Shown here in pieces: positions 62,337 through 64,000 of a stretch of DNA of 64,000 nucleotides. The DNA is taken from positions 433,657-497,656 of the forward strand of contig VXAY01003767.1 of assembly GCA_013399855.1 (NCBI GenBank). Reading direction: 5' to 3'. The stretch is from Oxyruncus cristatus (lineage: Eukaryota; Chordata; Aves; Passeriformes; Cotingidae). Position 1 is the first letter of the stretch; every line of letters begins with the position of its first letter. The notes under the pieces were generated by a model. That model saw only the letters and a program-made list of their open reading frames with translations, was not told where the DNA came from and ran no database searches. The translations under genes were made by a program, and so were the position numbers.

Positions 62337-64000
62337 GTTAGATTTGCTGTTTCCTGGTACAAACTACGGACATTTTTTGACCCAGTTGTAGTTCGGGGCA
62401 CTTAAAACTCTTGCTGAAAATAAGAGGAGGAGGGAGCAAGAATGACAGCCCATAAATGCTGTAAAGATTCTGAGCAAAGTTTAGTGATGGTTAGACAAGA
62501 CTTCTCCCTTATAAGTAGCACTCTGACTACTGAGCAACCTATTTGCCACTAGAAGAAAAATCATATTTCTCATCACTACCCACTGCTCCTGTGAGCACAA
62601 AGTAAATTTGAAACAAAGGTCAAATCATTACTATCATGCCAAGTCAGATTTGTGCAGCAGCTGCAAAGTAGTTTGAGCCAAGGCATTATAGGAATATCTG
62701 AAGATCACTATTGGAGCAACCAGAATATTCCTTTTTCACACTTCTGTTTTAAACCAGAGGATCACAGCGAAAGTCCTCAGAAAGCCCTTCATTAGTTGTA
62801 CTCCTGACAGGCAGAATACGCTTGGACATTAAGAGTCTAAAAAATCCTATATAGAAGAATCAAAGTCCTTTATTTTAATCTTTTCTGACATTTTTTCTGA
62901 TAAATGGTTGTTAGAAAATTGATTTTTTTAAGGTCATTCACTGTTGCTTCTTACCTTTCTTCTAAAGCTTCCAGTAATATACTAGCTTTTTTTATTTATC
63001 CCACTTACTCAAGTATGCTGCCAAATTTATCCATTCATGAGTGGGGTCTTTTTTCCTGTATATGTTATTGGACCAGTGCTGACACTTAACTATGACTTAA
63101 CTTTCTGTATATAGAAAGTCATGCAGTAGTAGGATGGAGTGAAAAAAGGTGTAATGTCCAAACAATAAAAGCATTGGGTTTTTAATGTGCCAGCTGAAAA
63201 AATTTATACACAGAAACTGCAGTTTACTTTTCTAAAAAGGGTGAAGGGCTGAGTCAGTCATGAAAGAATCTGAGGATGTGGCATTAAGGGGGCTTCATGT
63301 CTTTGAAACCATAAGGTTAGAGCACTGTGCCTCTCCTTTTAGAAGAAAAGAGACAAAATAGTGAAGAGACCCTTCCAACCGCCAGCACAGCATCTTTGTC
63401 TAGAAAAAGAAAATACAGCAATTAACTAACTAAAATTTTTGGAACAAAAATAAAAAATTGTCTTAAAAGAATAAAAGGCAAATGTAAACTGTTACATAAC
63501 TTTGGGTGGAAGGGTCCTCCTTAGGTTTCTTGGTCTCTCTTTCAGCTGAAACTCAGCACTAAACTGAGCTGCTCAGGGACTTGGTAATAAACTGCCTTGC
63601 TCAAATGCAACAAATCCCAGTAGATGCAGACAAGATAAATGTGGAAGATCATATGCAATATAACTGGATGAATCTCTCATGCTAAAATCATTTCTGACGA
63701 GCTCAATTTGTCAGGACATTGGCTACATAGCAGAACTACAGAAAACAGGTAACAGGATTTCTATAATTCACATTCTTGTAGCCCCTTCTGATCTTCTTCA
63801 TGGGACATCCTACTCACAAACATAGTATAAAAGTTTAATTGCTGTTCCACAGAAACCAGCATCTGCATATAAGATAAGACACAGCAGGTCAATATGGACA
63901 GATTATGGAACAACAGTGTGTCTTGGCCAACACAACATGCAGAAATCACAGCAAATGGGAGTTTGACCTGCTGGTGATTTTTTTTTAGTCATCAGTGCAT
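62337..64000. other. AT-rich non-coding sequence
   Basis: No gene, RNA gene or recognisable repeat to the right edge. Frames of 61-62 codons are chance. Confidence 0.55.

Noticed and set aside
1..64000. A novel gene system, CRISPR array, phage, integron or operon
   Set aside because: The sequence has avian retroelements, low CpG and no prokaryotic gene density. No regularly spaced repeats with unique spacers occur.

Overview
The window looks like non-coding nuclear DNA from a bird, most likely a songbird. I see no intact host protein-coding gene, no ribosomal RNA or tRNA gene, no CRISPR array and no bacterial-style operon. The base composition is AT-rich with very few CpG dinucleotides. Stop codons are dense in all frames, and the ORFs of 60-120 codons have the length and composition expected by chance. 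The avian call rests on at least seven fragments of CR1 (chicken repeat 1) LINE retrotransposons, several ending in the typical ATTCTATGATT-like 3' tail. It also rests on several avian-type endogenous retrovirus LTRs, and on one short element with a tRNA-Ile-like head and a CR1-like tail. That last structure matches the passerine SINE family TguSINE1, so a songbird is the best guess.

Layout. 0-10 kb: a degraded LTR on the minus strand (898-1231), a CR1 3' end (3021-3241), AT-rich unique DNA, a 1.2 kb LTR on the minus strand (8330-9547) and, directly next to it, a second LTR-like block (9560-10080). 10-23 kb: AT-rich unique DNA with microsatellites only. 23.1-23.8 kb: a minus-strand CR1 whose reverse-transcriptase tail is still open for 209 codons. 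24-36 kb: unique DNA, one small CR1 fragment, short simple repeats and possible conserved non-coding elements. 36.8-37.2 kb: a plus-strand CR1. 38.64-38.95 kb: an isolated CpG-rich patch with a strong match to the CTCF core motif. 43.3-44.7 kb: a complete-looking LTR with inverted ends and a 5-bp target duplication, interrupted by 560 Ns. 48.8-50.3 kb: two CR1 fragments. 53.2-54.9 kb: a longer old CR1 in which one segment of the reverse-transcriptase region is present twice. 55.8-56.6 kb: a plus-strand LTR of the same family as the one at 0.9 kb. 62.2-62.3 kb: the SINE.

No gene network can be described. The window is best read as a gene desert or the inside of a very large intron, shaped by successive retroelement insertions. 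The most interesting non-repeat signal is the CpG-rich, CTCF-like patch near 38.7 kb. Repeat family names are given from memory of family features, without a database search, and most repeat boundaries are approximate.
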